NCBI GenBank assembly: GCA_003611745.1 | Contig: RAYF01000060.1 | Span: forward strand, 1-35,620 | From: a bacterium D16-36 | Lineage (GTDB): Bacteria > Bacillota > Clostridia > Lachnospirales > Lachnospiraceae | Direction: 5' to 3' | Length of the DNA: 35,620 bases | Shown here: piece after piece, positions 7,226 to 16,169 of the stretch | Layout of the letters: each line of letters starts with the position of its first letter | Numbering within the stretch: the stretch's first letter is position 1 | The notes under the pieces: generated by a model | Seen by the model: the letters and a program-made list of their open reading frames with translations, nothing else | The model's database searches: none | What the model was told of the DNA's origin: nothing | Translations under genes and position numbers: made by a program

Positions 7226-8123
7226 ATTTTTGCAAAAATTTATCGGCAAGCAGCCTCCCTGCGGCCTCTTTATCCCTCTCAATCTGCCGGTGAAGCTGCC
7301 CTATCCCGTCAAACCGCTTCTCCTTGCGGATAAAATCATGAAAAAATACCTGTATCGTCTCCCCGTAAATTTCTTCCTGAAAATCCATGATATATGTCTC
7401 AATTCCGACCGCATACTCACCGATGGTAGGTTTTTTGCCGACATTAGTCACTCCGAAGTACTGCCTGTCCCCCACCTTTACAGTTGTGGCATAGACACCA
7501 TACGGCAGCAGCTTTTTCTCACCGTCCGGCAGGAGATTTGCAGTAGGCATATTCATTGTCCTTCCCAATGCATTGCCATGAAGCACCTCGCCCATCACAA
7601 AGTACGGTTCCCCCAGAAGCTCATTGGCTCTGGATAGGTTTCCCATCTCCATCAGGTTCCTGACTAATGTGCTGCTGATAGTTTCATCATCCAATGTCAG
7701 CTTTGGAACAATATCCAGACTATAGTGGTAAGTATCCTGAAAACGCTCCAGAGTATGGATATCCCCCTCCCTGTTCCTGCCAAAACGGAAATCCGTTCCC
7801 ACACAGATATGGCGCACATCCATCCTCTTAACCAGAATCTCTTTGATAAACTCCTCCGGAGCCATACGCTTTGTCTCGTCATTAAAAGGGAAAACCACTT
7901 CCCTCTGAACCCCCATCTTCTCTAAAATATAATCTTTTTCCTTCTGTGTGTAGATTTTAGAAACAGCCTTGTTCAGCTCAAACGTAAACACTGTGGGAAT
8001 AAACGCCTTCTGCTGCAATACCTTGCCCAACAGGTAACGGTGCCCTAAATGGATTCCATCAAACTTCCCCAGAGATACACTGCTCTCCCTCAGCCTAAAA
8101 TCAAGCCCCTTTATAATTTCCAT
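7224..8123 (-). CDS. ribF: bifunctional riboflavin kinase / FAD synthetase
   Basis: Converts riboflavin to FMN and FMN to FAD. 299 aa, within the normal size range. The N-terminal nucleotidyltransferase domain (about 10-170) has GKFDGIHLGHRYLL near residue 20 and SSTLVRNLMEMG, matching the HxGH and ISSTxxR motifs. The C-terminal flavokinase domain (about 175-299) has HGNALGRTMNMPTANL and GVTNVGKKPT, with YGETIQVFFHDFIRKEKRF following. GGGGAT precedes the ATG. It is the last gene of the rimP-ribF operon, 23 bp after truB, the usual truB-ribF pairing in Firmicutes. Its stop codon is provided by the edge of the palindromic element at 7155-7225. Confidence 0.97.
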   Translation of the reverse strand: MEIIKGLDFRLRESSVSLGKFDGIHLGHRYLLGKVLQQKAFIPTVFTFELNKAVSKIYTQKEKDYILEKMGVQREVVFPFNDETKRMAPEEFIKEILVKRMDVRHICVGTDFRFGRNREGDIHTLERFQDTYHYSLDIVPKLTLDDETISSTLVRNLMEMGNLSRANELLGEPYFVMGEVLHGNALGRTMNMPTANLLPDGEKKLLPYGVYATTVKVGDRQYFGVTNVGKKPTIGEYAVGIETYIMDFQEEIYGETIQVFFHDFIRKEKRFDGIGQLHRQIERDKEAAGRLLADKFLQK

Positions 8124-8146
8124 CCTTATCCCCTGTCTTTCCCAAT

Positions 8147-9052
8147 CTAAAACATCTTGATAACTGTAAAATCCCTTCCAGTCCTCTTGTAAACAGCCTT
8201 AAAGCCTCCGTTTTCATCATAAATAAGGCACTGCAGGCCGTCTTCTGCGTCCGCCCCTCCTGCCCCGTATGGGTTTAAAAATGATTCCTTTAAGATATTT
8301 CCATTTGCGAGCTTCACCGCATAATCCTGCTTTATCTGGTACTTTGGACAGCCCGGAAAGAGGGAATCCACCGTATATATTTTTTCCATAAGCCCGTCCC
8401 CCTCTGATAACTGCTCAATCACATCCAGAGTCATAGCATCCGCAATTTGGAAATTCCCTACCCTGGTCCGCACCAGATTTTCCATAGCAGCGCCCACGCC
8501 CAATTTTTGGCCGATATCATGGCACAAAGTCCGGATATAAGTTCCCTTGGAGCATGTCACCTCCATTGAGAAAATCTGCTCTTCGATATCCATCTGTAGG
8601 ATTTTAATATCAGAAATAAAAATCTCCCTCGGCTTCCTCTCAACCTCCACGCCCTCCCTCGCAAGCTCATACAGTTTCCTGCCCCCGACTTTTAACGCTG
8701 AATACATCGGCGGTATCTGCATGCTGGCGCCGCGGAACGACTCGACCGCTTCAAATATCTGCTCCCTGCCCAAATCTTTGACGGATACCTCTTCCAGAAT
8801 TTTTCCGGTGGTATCCTGCGTATCTGTGACAATTCCCAGACGGCACACGGCCTGATACGTTTTGTCCTTGTCTGCCAAAAGCTCACATACCTTTGTCGCC
8901 TTCCCACAGCAGACAGGCAGCACCCCGGTTGCCATAGGATCCAACGTTCCGGTGTGCCCGATTTTTTTCTGCTGAAGAATACCCCTAAGCTTTGCTACCA
9001 CATCATGAGAAGTAAAACCAGCTTCTTTATATACATTAATGATTCCATCCAT
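8147..9052 (-). CDS. truB: tRNA pseudouridine(55) synthase TruB
   Basis: Makes pseudouridine 55 in the T-loop of tRNAs. 301 aa. The N-terminus MDGIINVYKEAGFTSHDVV and the catalytic motif GHTGTLDPMATGVLPVCCGKATK (catalytic Asp38) are diagnostic. YSALKVGGRKLYELAREG and CSKGTYIRTLCHDIG (about residues 185-200) are further conserved TruB blocks, and a C-terminal PUA-like extension follows. It is preceded by an AAAGGAA ribosome binding site. Between it and nrnA upstream lies a 130-bp gap with a small repeat (9139-9177), so it may depend on read-through or on an unrecognised internal promoter. Confidence 0.97.
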   Translation of the reverse strand: MDGIINVYKEAGFTSHDVVAKLRGILQQKKIGHTGTLDPMATGVLPVCCGKATKVCELLADKDKTYQAVCRLGIVTDTQDTTGKILEEVSVKDLGREQIFEAVESFRGASMQIPPMYSALKVGGRKLYELAREGVEVERKPREIFISDIKILQMDIEEQIFSMEVTCSKGTYIRTLCHDIGQKLGVGAAMENLVRTRVGNFQIADAMTLDVIEQLSEGDGLMEKIYTVDSLFPGCPKYQIKQDYAVKLANGNILKESFLNPYGAGGADAEDGLQCLIYDENGGFKAVYKRTGRDFTVIKMF

Positions 9053-9138
9053 TTTTCGTATTTCCTTTCCGTTTTATCCCCTCATATCTAATAATACCTA
9101 ATCAAAGAGAATGCTAAGACAGTTCAACCCGTAACAAG

Positions 9139-9177
9139 ATAGGAACTAGTATAAAGCAATCTGCGACGGTTCCTTAT
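9139..9177. repeat. small inverted repeat just after nrnA stop
   Basis: ATAGGAAC (9139-9146) and GTTCCTTAT (9169-9177) form inverted arms around a 22-bp spacer. On the minus strand it reads TAAGGAAC... beginning 6 bp beyond the nrnA stop. The outer arms match those of the larger palindrome at 7155-7225 (TAAGGAACTG...), and both sit at the 3' edge of a gene. Probably the same or a related family of intergenic palindromes; no T-run follows. Confidence 0.45.
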
Positions 9178-9182
9178 ATGTA

Positions 9183-10160
9183 TCACAGGGCATGGTCAGC
9201 AGCCCCTGCCTCATTCAACTGCATCTCAATATGCTCTGTTAGGTTGTTCACGACATCATGCATAGAACCCTGCATAATGCAGCCTGCCGCTTTAACATGG
9301 CCGCCGCCATGAAAGAAAGAAGCTATCTTACTTACATCAACATAATTATTGGAACGCATGCTCACCTTATACTGCTGATCCCCCACTTCGTACAAAAGAA
9401 TCGCTACTTCCACCCCTTTTGTAATGCGCAGCTGGTCGATAATCCCCTCCATATCTTCCGGCTTCGCCCCGTAAAATTCCATCATCCTCCTTGTGATAGC
9501 AGCCACGATGCATTTCCCATCCATCAGCCGCATACTGGCAAGAAGCGTCCGACCAAGCAGCTGGGTCTGCGTGTATGTCCTCTCATAAAAACACTTATCT
9601 ATATACTGCCAGAATGGGATGCCTTTTTCCATCAATATCCCCGCAATCTCCATTGTCCTCCTGCTTGTATTTGAATGGCGGAACATACCGGAATCAAATA
9701 CAATCCCAATGTAAAGCGCTTCCGCAATCTTAAAGTCAATCTCTTCCTCCGGCATTGTCCCAAACAACACCTCACAGGCAGCACTCGCCTTCGGATTGAT
9801 CAGGTTCTGCCCTGCATATGCCTCATTGCTGATGTGATGGTCGATGCAGACTGTCTTTTTTGCCCAGTAAAATGCCTTTTCGGCATCCCCCAGGCAATCC
9901 GCTGTGCTCGAGTCCAGCGCAATAACGAGGTCGTAACATATATTCTTTACCTGATTGGAAAAAATCGTCCCCTCCTCGTCCAGAAACGAATACACCTCCG
10001 GCAGAGTTTCCAGATAAACGTCAATCTGTTTGTCTGGATATATTTTTTTTAGATAATGGTATGCGGCAGCACAGGCACAGACACAATCCCCATCTGGACG
10101 TTTATGCCCTGCAATCAAAATGCTTTCCGCATCTTTTGCAATTTCTTTTAATTCATTCAT
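9183..10160 (-). CDS. nrnA: DHH-family oligoribonuclease / pAp phosphatase NrnA
   Basis: Degrades short RNA oligomers and usually also dephosphorylates 3'-phosphoadenosine 5'-phosphate, using Mn2+. 325 aa. The DHH domain shows GHKRPDGDCVCAC (H19, D23, D25), ALDSSTAD (D83) and the name-giving CIDHH (D107-H109). The C-terminal DHHA1 domain ends with the glycine-rich FFHGGGHVKAAGC. This fits the nrnA gene that often follows rbfA in Firmicutes. The ribosome binding site AAAGGGG is 11 bases from the ATG. A strong hairpin with a T-run lies between rbfA and this gene, so its expression may be partly uncoupled from infB-rbfA. Confidence 0.94.
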   Translation of the reverse strand: MNELKEIAKDAESILIAGHKRPDGDCVCACAAAYHYLKKIYPDKQIDVYLETLPEVYSFLDEEGTIFSNQVKNICYDLVIALDSSTADCLGDAEKAFYWAKKTVCIDHHISNEAYAGQNLINPKASAACEVLFGTMPEEEIDFKIAEALYIGIVFDSGMFRHSNTSRRTMEIAGILMEKGIPFWQYIDKCFYERTYTQTQLLGRTLLASMRLMDGKCIVAAITRRMMEFYGAKPEDMEGIIDQLRITKGVEVAILLYEVGDQQYKVSMRSNNYVDVSKIASFFHGGGHVKAAGCIMQGSMHDVVNNLTEHIEMQLNEAGAADHAL

Positions 10161-10284
10161 CGTTACATTTTCCCCTTTTCTTCCCTAAATTTTTAAAATC
10201 CGCCGTGCCTCTTCTGACAGTACAGGTACGGGGCACTGGCTTTGGTATCATATGAATACTTTTTCATGAATATTCCTGTTACCC

Positions 10285-10319
10285 AAAAACAGCGCAATGA
10301 AATCCAAAATTCATTACGC
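10285..10319 (-). terminator. intrinsic terminator after rbfA
   Basis: On the minus strand, a 10-bp stem (10310-10319 with 10292-10301, one G-U pair) with an 8-base loop is followed by TGTTTTT. It starts about 20 bp after the rbfA stop. Within a conserved operon it probably acts as a partial terminator or attenuator ahead of nrnA-truB-ribF. Confidence 0.65.
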
Positions 10320-10339
10320 CATCTTAGGACAAAACTCTT

Positions 10340-10714
10340 TTATTCTTCCTCCTCTTGTCCGCTGGAATGATTCAGCTCATCAATACGCTTTGACATATTG
10401 ATGCCGTATTCAATAGAATCATCCATAACAAACGTTAATTCCGGCGTATTACGCAGATTTAAGGATTTGGCAAGCTGGGAGCGCACATGCGATGCGGCGC
10501 TCTTTAGGCCGATCCTTGTCTGCTCCTTCTCCTCGTCGCTTCCCAGAACGCTCACAAATACCTTGGCATATTTCAAATCCGGCGTAACTTCCACAGAGAC
10601 CACAGAAGTCATGGGATGAATTCTCGGATCTTTAATATCTCTGGCTATGATTCTGCTGATTTCACGCTGTACTTCCCCATTCATTCTGGAATACTTTATA
10701 CTGTTCTTTCTCAT
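10340..10714 (-). CDS. rbfA: ribosome-binding factor A
   Basis: Assists late 30S subunit maturation by binding near the 5' end of 16S rRNA; needed for cold adaptation in studied bacteria. 124 aa, normal length. The KH-like fold signatures are RMNGEVQREISRIIARDIKDPRI near the N-terminus, VEVTPDLKYAKVFVSVLG in the middle, and LRNTPELTFVMDDSIEYG near the C-terminus. AGAGAGG precedes the ATG. It sits directly downstream of infB, the classical arrangement, and is followed by a terminator-like hairpin. Confidence 0.97.
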   Translation of the reverse strand: MRKNSIKYSRMNGEVQREISRIIARDIKDPRIHPMTSVVSVEVTPDLKYAKVFVSVLGSDEEKEQTRIGLKSAASHVRSQLAKSLNLRNTPELTFVMDDSIEYGINMSKRIDELNHSSGQEEEE

Positions 10715-10796
10715 ACTCTACCTCTCTTCCGGCCTGCAGCACACAGGTCTCCCCTGCTTTGCGGAAACCTGTTTCACATTACTGTCTGGCAACCGC

Positions 10797-13613
10797 CTAT
10801 CTCGGAATCTCCACCATAATATACGCTTCAATCTGGTCTTCTACTGCAATATCATTAAATCCTTCAAATACAAGGCCGCACTCATAGCCGGCTGCCACTT
10901 CCTTGACATCATCCTGAAATCTTCTGAGCGATGCCAATTCACCCTCAAATATCTGCTCGCCCTCCCTGCTGATACGCACCTTGCAGCCACGGACAATCTT
11001 TCCATCCAGAACGTAGGAACCTGCAATTACGCCGATACCAGATGCCTTAAATGTCTGGCGGACCTCCGCATGGCCGACTACCTTCTCCTCATATTCTGGA
11101 TCAAGCATTCCCTTCATAGCCGCCTCGATATCCTCAATCGCATTGTAGATAATGCGGTACAGGCGGACATCGACTTTCTCCCTGTCGGCAATCTCCTTTG
11201 CCATATTGTCCGGGCGGACATTAAAACCAATAATAATCGCATTGGACGCACTGGCCAAGGATACATCGGACTCATTAATCGCACCAACCCCGCCATGGAT
11301 AATACGGACTGCCACCTCATCATTGCTAAGCTTTAACAGGCTCTGCTTCACTGCCTCAACAGACCCTTGGACATCAGCCTTAACAATTAAGTTCAGCTCT
11401 TTAATATTGCCTGCCTGAATCTGGGAGAACAGGCCATCCAGCGTCAGCTTCGACTTCGTATCATCCAAAAGCTTCTCCCTGCCCTGGCTGATGTATGTCT
11501 CAGCAATATTCCTTGCTTCCTTGTCATTTTCGGTTGCCATGAAAATTTCCCCGGCATCTGGCACGTCATGAAGCCCAAGGATTTCTACAGGTGTAGAAGG
11601 TGTTGCCTCCTTTACCCTCTGCCCCTTAGCATTCATCATTGCGCGAATCTTACCGTAAGCAGAGCCTACTGCAATATTATCACCTACACGAAGCGTACCC
11701 TTCTGCACCAATACCGTTGCCACAGGCCCACGCCCCTTGTCGAGCTGTGCCTCAATGACGACACCCCTTGCCTTGCGGTTCGGGTTCGCCTTCAATTCGC
11801 AGACTTCCGCTGTCAGGATAATCATTTCAAGAAGCTGGTCTATTCCTTCCTTTGTATGGGCTGACACCGGCACAAATACCGTATCGCCGCCCCAGTCCTC
11901 GGCAACCAGCTCATACTCTACTAATTCCTGTTTGACACGCTCTATATTTGCACTTGGCTTATCAATCTTGTTGACGGCAACAATGATTTCCACCCCTGCA
12001 GCTTTCGCATGGTTAATCGCCTCAACCGTCTGCGGCATTACACCATCATCCGCAGCGACTACCAAAATGGCGATATCTGTTGACTGTGCGCCGCGCATAC
12101 GCATCGACGTAAATGCCTCATGACCCGGCGTATCTAAGAACGTAATCTTCTCACCATTGATTTCTGTTACATACGCACCAATATGCTGTGTAATCCCACC
12201 TGCCTCTTTATCTGTCACATGCGCCTCGCGGATAGCATCTAACAGAGATGTCTTACCATGGTCAACATGGCCCATAACACAGACAACCGGAGGACGCTTC
12301 TTCATCAAAGATTCATCTTCCTCATCCTCTTTTAAGATTTCTGCAATCAAATCTACCTTTTCTTCCATCTCCGCGATGCAGTTATACTCCAACGCAATCT
12401 CTTCCGCCTCGTCATAAGTAATTTCATGATTTAAGGATACTACATTTCCCTGCAGGAATAATTTCTTGATAACTGTAGCCGCAGGCACTTTCATAATGTC
12501 AGCAAGCTCTTTAATCGTCATCTTTTCCGGAAGCACGATATTACGGATTCCATCCTCAGGTTCCGCTGGTTTTGCAACCGGTTCCGGCTTAATAAAGGCT
12601 CCCTTTCTGTTCGGGTCTTTCTTCTTGCGTGCCTGCTTATTCTGGTTAAATGCCTCCTCGTCAAAGTCATCGCGCCCCCTGTCTTTCCCATGGCGCTGCT
12701 TTGCACTTCTGGAATCCTTATTCGCACGCTGCTGCCTTGACTGCTTTACTTCCGATTTCATGCTGTCCATCGGTGCAGCCGCACTTCTTCTGGAGTCATT
12801 GCCCTGCGGCCTTCCGCCCCTATTTCCAAAACCGCCCTGACGGTTATCGCGGTTCCCATCACGTCCGCCGCCGTCACGGTTCCCACGATTATTATTATAA
12901 CCGCTGTCGCGTCCGCCATTCCGGTTTCCGCGGTTACTATTATGTCCATTATCACGATTTCCGTTCCGGTTTCCGCCATTCCGGTTTCCGTTTTGACGGT
13001 TCTCCTGACCGGATTCCCTGCGTTCCCTGCCCGAAGAAGCTCCCTTCTCCTTCTGTGCACCAGAAACAGCCTGCTCCTTCTTCGGGGCAGCAGCCTTTTC
13101 CTTCTTTTCCCTTTTCTCCGGCTTCGGCGCAGAAACAGCCTTCTCTTGCTTTTCTTTTTTCTGCTCCCTCTTTTCCTCCGCAGGAGTTTCTGCCTGAGTC
13201 GCCTTCTTGTCATCCCCGCCCTTTTCTTCCTTCGGAGCCTCGGCAACTGTTTCCGGCTTCTGTGCCACTTCCCTCTTAAGATCCGGCTCCTTCTTTGGTG
13301 CAGCCTCGCTTTTGACGGCTCCCGGCTCTTTTTTCTCAGAAACCGTCTCTTTCTTAGGAGCGGCCTCCTTCTTAGCAGCAACCTGCTCCCTCTTTTCTTC
13401 CTTAGGAGCTTCCGGCTTTGCAGTCTTTTTCTTGGCTGACAGGTTCTGATAGTACTTTAACAGAAAGCCAATCGCTGCATCCTCAATGCTGCTCTGCGCA
13501 CTCTTCGCCTCAAAACCATTTTTATTTAACAGCTCAATTAAATCCTTGCTCTTTAAATCAGGAAATTTTTCCTGCAAACTCCTTGCAATATCATATATCT
13601 TCATTTTTGCCAT
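10797..13613 (-). CDS. infB: translation initiation factor IF-2
   Basis: GTPase that brings initiator fMet-tRNA to the 30S subunit and promotes subunit joining. 938 aa. The N-terminal IF2N module ([17 protein letters not shown]) is followed by a long disordered region: Lys/Glu/Ala-rich to about residue 190, then an Asn/Gly/Arg-rich stretch at about 195-275. A second IF2N module precedes the G domain, whose G1 motif GHVDHGKT is at residues 448-455, followed by DTPGHEAF (G3) and NKID (G4). Domains II-IV complete the protein, ending MVEIPR. The ATG has AGGAGG 12 bases upstream, slightly far, though AGGA also lies 4 bases away. It is cotranscribed with ylxQ upstream. Confidence 0.98.
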   Translation of the reverse strand: MAKMKIYDIARSLQEKFPDLKSKDLIELLNKNGFEAKSAQSSIEDAAIGFLLKYYQNLSAKKKTAKPEAPKEEKREQVAAKKEAAPKKETVSEKKEPGAVKSEAAPKKEPDLKREVAQKPETVAEAPKEEKGGDDKKATQAETPAEEKREQKKEKQEKAVSAPKPEKREKKEKAAAPKKEQAVSGAQKEKGASSGRERRESGQENRQNGNRNGGNRNGNRDNGHNSNRGNRNGGRDSGYNNNRGNRDGGGRDGNRDNRQGGFGNRGGRPQGNDSRRSAAAPMDSMKSEVKQSRQQRANKDSRSAKQRHGKDRGRDDFDEEAFNQNKQARKKKDPNRKGAFIKPEPVAKPAEPEDGIRNIVLPEKMTIKELADIMKVPAATVIKKLFLQGNVVSLNHEITYDEAEEIALEYNCIAEMEEKVDLIAEILKEDEEDESLMKKRPPVVCVMGHVDHGKTSLLDAIREAHVTDKEAGGITQHIGAYVTEINGEKITFLDTPGHEAFTSMRMRGAQSTDIAILVVAADDGVMPQTVEAINHAKAAGVEIIVAVNKIDKPSANIERVKQELVEYELVAEDWGGDTVFVPVSAHTKEGIDQLLEMIILTAEVCELKANPNRKARGVVIEAQLDKGRGPVATVLVQKGTLRVGDNIAVGSAYGKIRAMMNAKGQRVKEATPSTPVEILGLHDVPDAGEIFMATENDKEARNIAETYISQGREKLLDDTKSKLTLDGLFSQIQAGNIKELNLIVKADVQGSVEAVKQSLLKLSNDEVAVRIIHGGVGAINESDVSLASASNAIIIGFNVRPDNMAKEIADREKVDVRLYRIIYNAIEDIEAAMKGMLDPEYEEKVVGHAEVRQTFKASGIGVIAGSYVLDGKIVRGCKVRISREGEQIFEGELASLRRFQDDVKEVAAGYECGLVFEGFNDIAVEDQIEAYIMVEIPR

Positions 13614-13629
13614 ATGTTCCTATGACCTC

Positions 13630-13932
13630 CTAGTCCATTTTCTTCAAAATTGCCTGTGCAAAACCTTCATCAGTTACTGCCAGAGAAGCCCGGAATTCCT
13701 TTCCAAGCGAATGTCCTAATTCTTCTTTGGTGAAATATTCACGAAGCGGCACTTCATAAAACTCACACTTATTCCGAAACTTTTTTCTGGTATTTTCTGA
13801 AACATCCTGTGCAATTACTACCAGAAATGCCTTTCCTGATTTCACTGCCCTTTCTGTCATATATTCCCCGCTGACGACACTCCCCGCCTTCATAGCCATG
13901 CCAATCATCCGAAGAACATTATCTGTCTTCAT
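13630..13932 (-). CDS. ylxQ: L7Ae-family ribosomal protein-like YlxQ
   Basis: 100-aa RNA-binding protein of the L7Ae/L30e/S12e/Gadd45 family, as found between nusA and infB in Firmicutes; related proteins bind kink-turn RNA. Visible features are LRMIGMAMKAGSVVSGEYMTERAVKSGKAFLVVIAQDVSENT, matching the conserved G-x-A-x-KAG-x-x-x-G and the strand-turn that follow in this family. It overlaps the end of ylxR by 14 bp, so translation is probably coupled, and is 16 bp ahead of infB. A precise RNA partner cannot be given. Confidence 0.9.
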   Translation of the reverse strand: MKTDNVLRMIGMAMKAGSVVSGEYMTERAVKSGKAFLVVIAQDVSENTRKKFRNKCEFYEVPLREYFTKEELGHSLGKEFRASLAVTDEGFAQAILKKMD

Positions 13933-14212
13933 TTTTTCTAATCTCCTCCTCCAGTTCCTGATAAACCGCTTCGGGAATTGTGGTCTTTAGGGAGCGTTCC
14001 AGAGACTTTTTCTTTCTTGCAAGCTGCAGGCATTCTACTGAATTACATATATATGCCCCCCTACCGTTTTTCCTGCCGGTAAAATCTACGTCAATCGCTT
14101 CCTCCGGAGTACGAATGATGCGAATCAGTTCCTTTTTCTCCTTGCGCTCACCGCAGCCAGTACACTGCCGCATCGGAACCTTTTTCACATGCATCCCGCC
14201 TTTTCCTCCCAT
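13919..14212 (-). CDS. ylxR: YlxR family RNA-binding protein (DUF448)
   Basis: 97 aa. The family signature is present: VPMRQCTGCGERKEKKELIRIIR, with paired cysteines C-x2-C near the N-terminus, and then GRKNGRGAYICNSVECLQLARKKKSLERSL. YlxR proteins are small, basic, nucleic-acid-binding proteins located in the nusA-infB operon of Gram-positive bacteria; regulatory roles have been reported for some, but the function is not settled. The first residues (MGGKGGMHVKKVPMR) allow a second start at Met7. It is 38 bp downstream of nusA and overlaps ylxQ by 14 bp. Confidence 0.93.
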   Translation of the reverse strand: MGGKGGMHVKKVPMRQCTGCGERKEKKELIRIIRTPEEAIDVDFTGRKNGRGAYICNSVECLQLARKKKSLERSLKTTIPEAVYQELEEEIRKNEDR

Positions 14213-14250
14213 AACACCACCTCCGTCTTACACATCCATTTGTAATAAAC

Positions 14251-15312
14251 TTACGCTTCACATTTGATATCTATTTTAAATCCGGTCAGCTTTGCAGCAA
14301 GCCTTGCATTCTGGCCTTCCTTGCCAATCGCTAAGGACAGCTGGTTTTCCGGAACTATGACACGTGCCGTCTTTTCCTCCTCATCTGCCTCAACCGAAGT
14401 AACTGTAGCCGGGCTTAACGCATTCTCAATCAAAACCTCCGGCGAATCACTCCAGTCTATAATATCAATCTTCTCCCCGCGAAGCTCCTCCACAATCGCA
14501 TTGACACGGCTTCCATTCATACCCACACAGGAACCTACAGCATCTACATTTGGATTCTGTGTAGAAACCGCAATTTTCGTACGTGAACCCGCCTCTCTCG
14601 CAATGCTTCTGATCTCTACTGTACCATCCTGAATTTCCGTAACTTCTTCCTCAAACAGCCTTTTCACAAATTCCGGATGCGTACGGGAAACTGTAATACG
14701 GGGTCCCTTCGGCGTATCCTTTACTTCCACTACATAAAGCTTAATATGTTCTGTCGGCTTGAAGTGCTCTCCCGGCACCTGCTCACTCTCCATCAAAATC
14801 GCATCAACCTTTCCCAGATGAATGCATACGTTGCGTCCGCTGTACCGCTGTACCACCCCCGTGATAACTTCCCTTTCTTTTTCAAGGAACTGTATATAAA
14901 GTACTTTCCTTTCCTCCTCACGGATTTTCTGGACAACAACCTGCTTTGCCTTCTGCGCGGCAATCCGCCCAAAATTCTTAGGGGTCACCTCCACTTCTAC
15001 TGTATCGCCGACTGCCACATTCCCAAATTTCAGGTTCGCCTCGCTAAGTCCCATCTGCGTGACATCATCCTCTATCATATCGTCCTCAACAACCTCTAAC
15101 TCTGCATAAACGCCAACAGCCCCTGTCTCGCGGTCAATATTTACCCTGATGTTCTCTGACTTACCGTACTGATTCTTGCAGGCAGCGAGCAGTGAATTCT
15201 CAACCGCCTCCAAAATAATATCTTTACTTATCTGCTTTTCCTTCTCAATGGCATCAAGTGCCTCAATCAATTCTGTACGGTCGTTCACTGTTGCTTTCTT
15301 CCTAGCAGCCAT
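14251..15312 (-). CDS. nusA: transcription termination/antitermination factor NusA
   Basis: RNA-polymerase-binding factor that modulates pausing, intrinsic termination and antitermination. 353 aa, the short Firmicutes form without the C-terminal acidic repeats of enteric NusA. It has the N-terminal polymerase-binding domain (about 1-130), an S1 domain (VITGVVQRYSGRNVCIHLGKVDAILM), and two KH domains with VGSCVGMNGSRVNAIVEEL and LAIGKEGQNARLAAKLTGF. The start MAARKKATVNDRTEL is a little longer than the common form but has AAGGAGG nine bases upstream. rimP lies 25 bp upstream and ylxR downstream, as expected. Confidence 0.97.
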   Translation of the reverse strand: MAARKKATVNDRTELIEALDAIEKEKQISKDIILEAVENSLLAACKNQYGKSENIRVNIDRETGAVGVYAELEVVEDDMIEDDVTQMGLSEANLKFGNVAVGDTVEVEVTPKNFGRIAAQKAKQVVVQKIREEERKVLYIQFLEKEREVITGVVQRYSGRNVCIHLGKVDAILMESEQVPGEHFKPTEHIKLYVVEVKDTPKGPRITVSRTHPEFVKRLFEEEVTEIQDGTVEIRSIAREAGSRTKIAVSTQNPNVDAVGSCVGMNGSRVNAIVEELRGEKIDIIDWSDSPEVLIENALSPATVTSVEADEEEKTARVIVPENQLSLAIGKEGQNARLAAKLTGFKIDIKCEA

Positions 15313-15337
15313 TTCTTGCTTCCTCCTTCATTCTCTC

Positions 15338-15835
15338 CTAAAAATCTATTGCCAATTTCACCGTAGAAATGTCAGAACGCTGTATCTCATATTCCTGTGC
15401 AAATTCTGTTTCGAGCGTGATAGTTTCCTTTGTGTATGCCTTTAACGTACCTGTAACCTCCTTGGCAGATACCTCTTTCCCATTCTTTCCGGCAGGTATC
15501 TTCCTCGCCCGATAAAATTTTACATCCACATCTTCACCAATGCTGCGCGCAAAATCTTTTTCCTTTTTTAACTGCCTTCCAAGGCCCGGCGAGCTGACCT
15601 CCAAAATATATGCCTCCGGAATAAAGTCCTCCACGTCCATGATATCGCTCCATGCCCTGTTGACAAGCTCACAGTCATCCAGCGTGATGCCGCCCTCCTT
15701 GTCAACATATGCCCTCAGGTACCAGTTCCCGGCTTCCTTTACATATTCCACATCAACTAATTCAAAATGGTTCTCCTTCATAATCGGCTCCAGTATTTCC
15801 TCAGCCCTGGCCTCATACTCTTCTCTTCTTGACAA
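15338..15835 (-). CDS. rimP: ribosome maturation factor RimP
   Basis: Needed for maturation of the 30S subunit. About 165 aa with the two RimP domains: N-terminal FELVDVEYVKEAGNWYLRAYVDKEGGITLDDCE and LEVSSPGLGRQLKKEKDF, and a C-terminal SH3-like barrel. Start choice: the frame opens at a GTG (15841), but AGAGG lies only 4 bases from it. The TTG at 15835 has AGAGG 8 bases upstream and gives MSRREEYEARAEE, which matches my recollection of how related proteins begin, so I use it. It is the first gene of the nusA-infB operon, preceded by a long structured leader. Confidence 0.93.
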   Translation of the reverse strand: MSRREEYEARAEEILEPIMKENHFELVDVEYVKEAGNWYLRAYVDKEGGITLDDCELVNRAWSDIMDVEDFIPEAYILEVSSPGLGRQLKKEKDFARSIGEDVDVKFYRARKIPAGKNGKEVSAKEVTGTLKAYTKETITLETEFAQEYEIQRSDISTVKLAIDF

Positions 15836-16029
15836 ACACACTACCTCTTTTCTAGAAACTGCCGCAATTCATTGCTCCCAGCAATCTCTTATATATTTAA
15901 TCCCTGTGTACGCTTTTCACAGCCCGCAGGCTCCTGACACCCCCTGCGGCTGCCTCTCCGCTATACGACTACGCGAAAATGAAAGAGTGGACTTTTCCGG
16001 TCCACTCTTTATCACTACACAACTATTTC
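15836..16029 (-). promoter_or_regulatory. structured 5' leader of the rimP-nusA-infB operon
   Basis: About 190 nt between the predicted transcription start and rimP, with three local hairpins. The first is a perfect 11-bp stem at 15982-15992/16000-16010. The second is a 7-bp GC stem CCGCAGG/CCTGCGG at 15924-15930/15943-15949. The third is a short ATTGC/GCAAT near 15870-15890. I recognise no known riboswitch. The first stem is flanked by A/T runs and could act as a terminator or processing site. Together with the upstream promoter this accounts for the 334-bp gene-free stretch between rimP and the amidase. Confidence 0.5.
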
Positions 16030-16035
16030 GTAACA

Positions 16036-16064
16036 ATACTAGCACTACTAAACCAAAAATGCAA
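16036..16064 (-). promoter_or_regulatory. sigma-A promoter of the rimP operon with UP-like A-tracts
   Basis: On the minus strand TTGCAT (16059-16064), 17-base spacer, then TAGTAT (16036-16041). Immediately upstream (about 16070-16105) are A-runs of 4, 7, 6 and 5 bases separated by short non-A segments, which is typical of UP elements or curved DNA at strong promoters. Confidence 0.6.
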
Positions 16065-16169
16065 GTCTTTTAAGGGTTTTTTTGCCTTTTTTCTTCATTT
16101 TTGGCACTTTTACCCAAAAATCTGCTGCTATTACCGCCATTTATAGACTAAACACATAGAATATATTTG

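Noticed and set aside
12840-13020. CRISPR-like short repeats
   Set aside because: They are in-frame codon repeats encoding the Asn/Gly/Arg-rich part of IF-2, with no uniform spacers.
12650-13449. Long overlapping open frames on both strands within infB
   Set aside because: They are shadows of the low-complexity, GC-biased N-terminal region of IF-2; composition is Arg/Ser/Leu repeats with no start signals.
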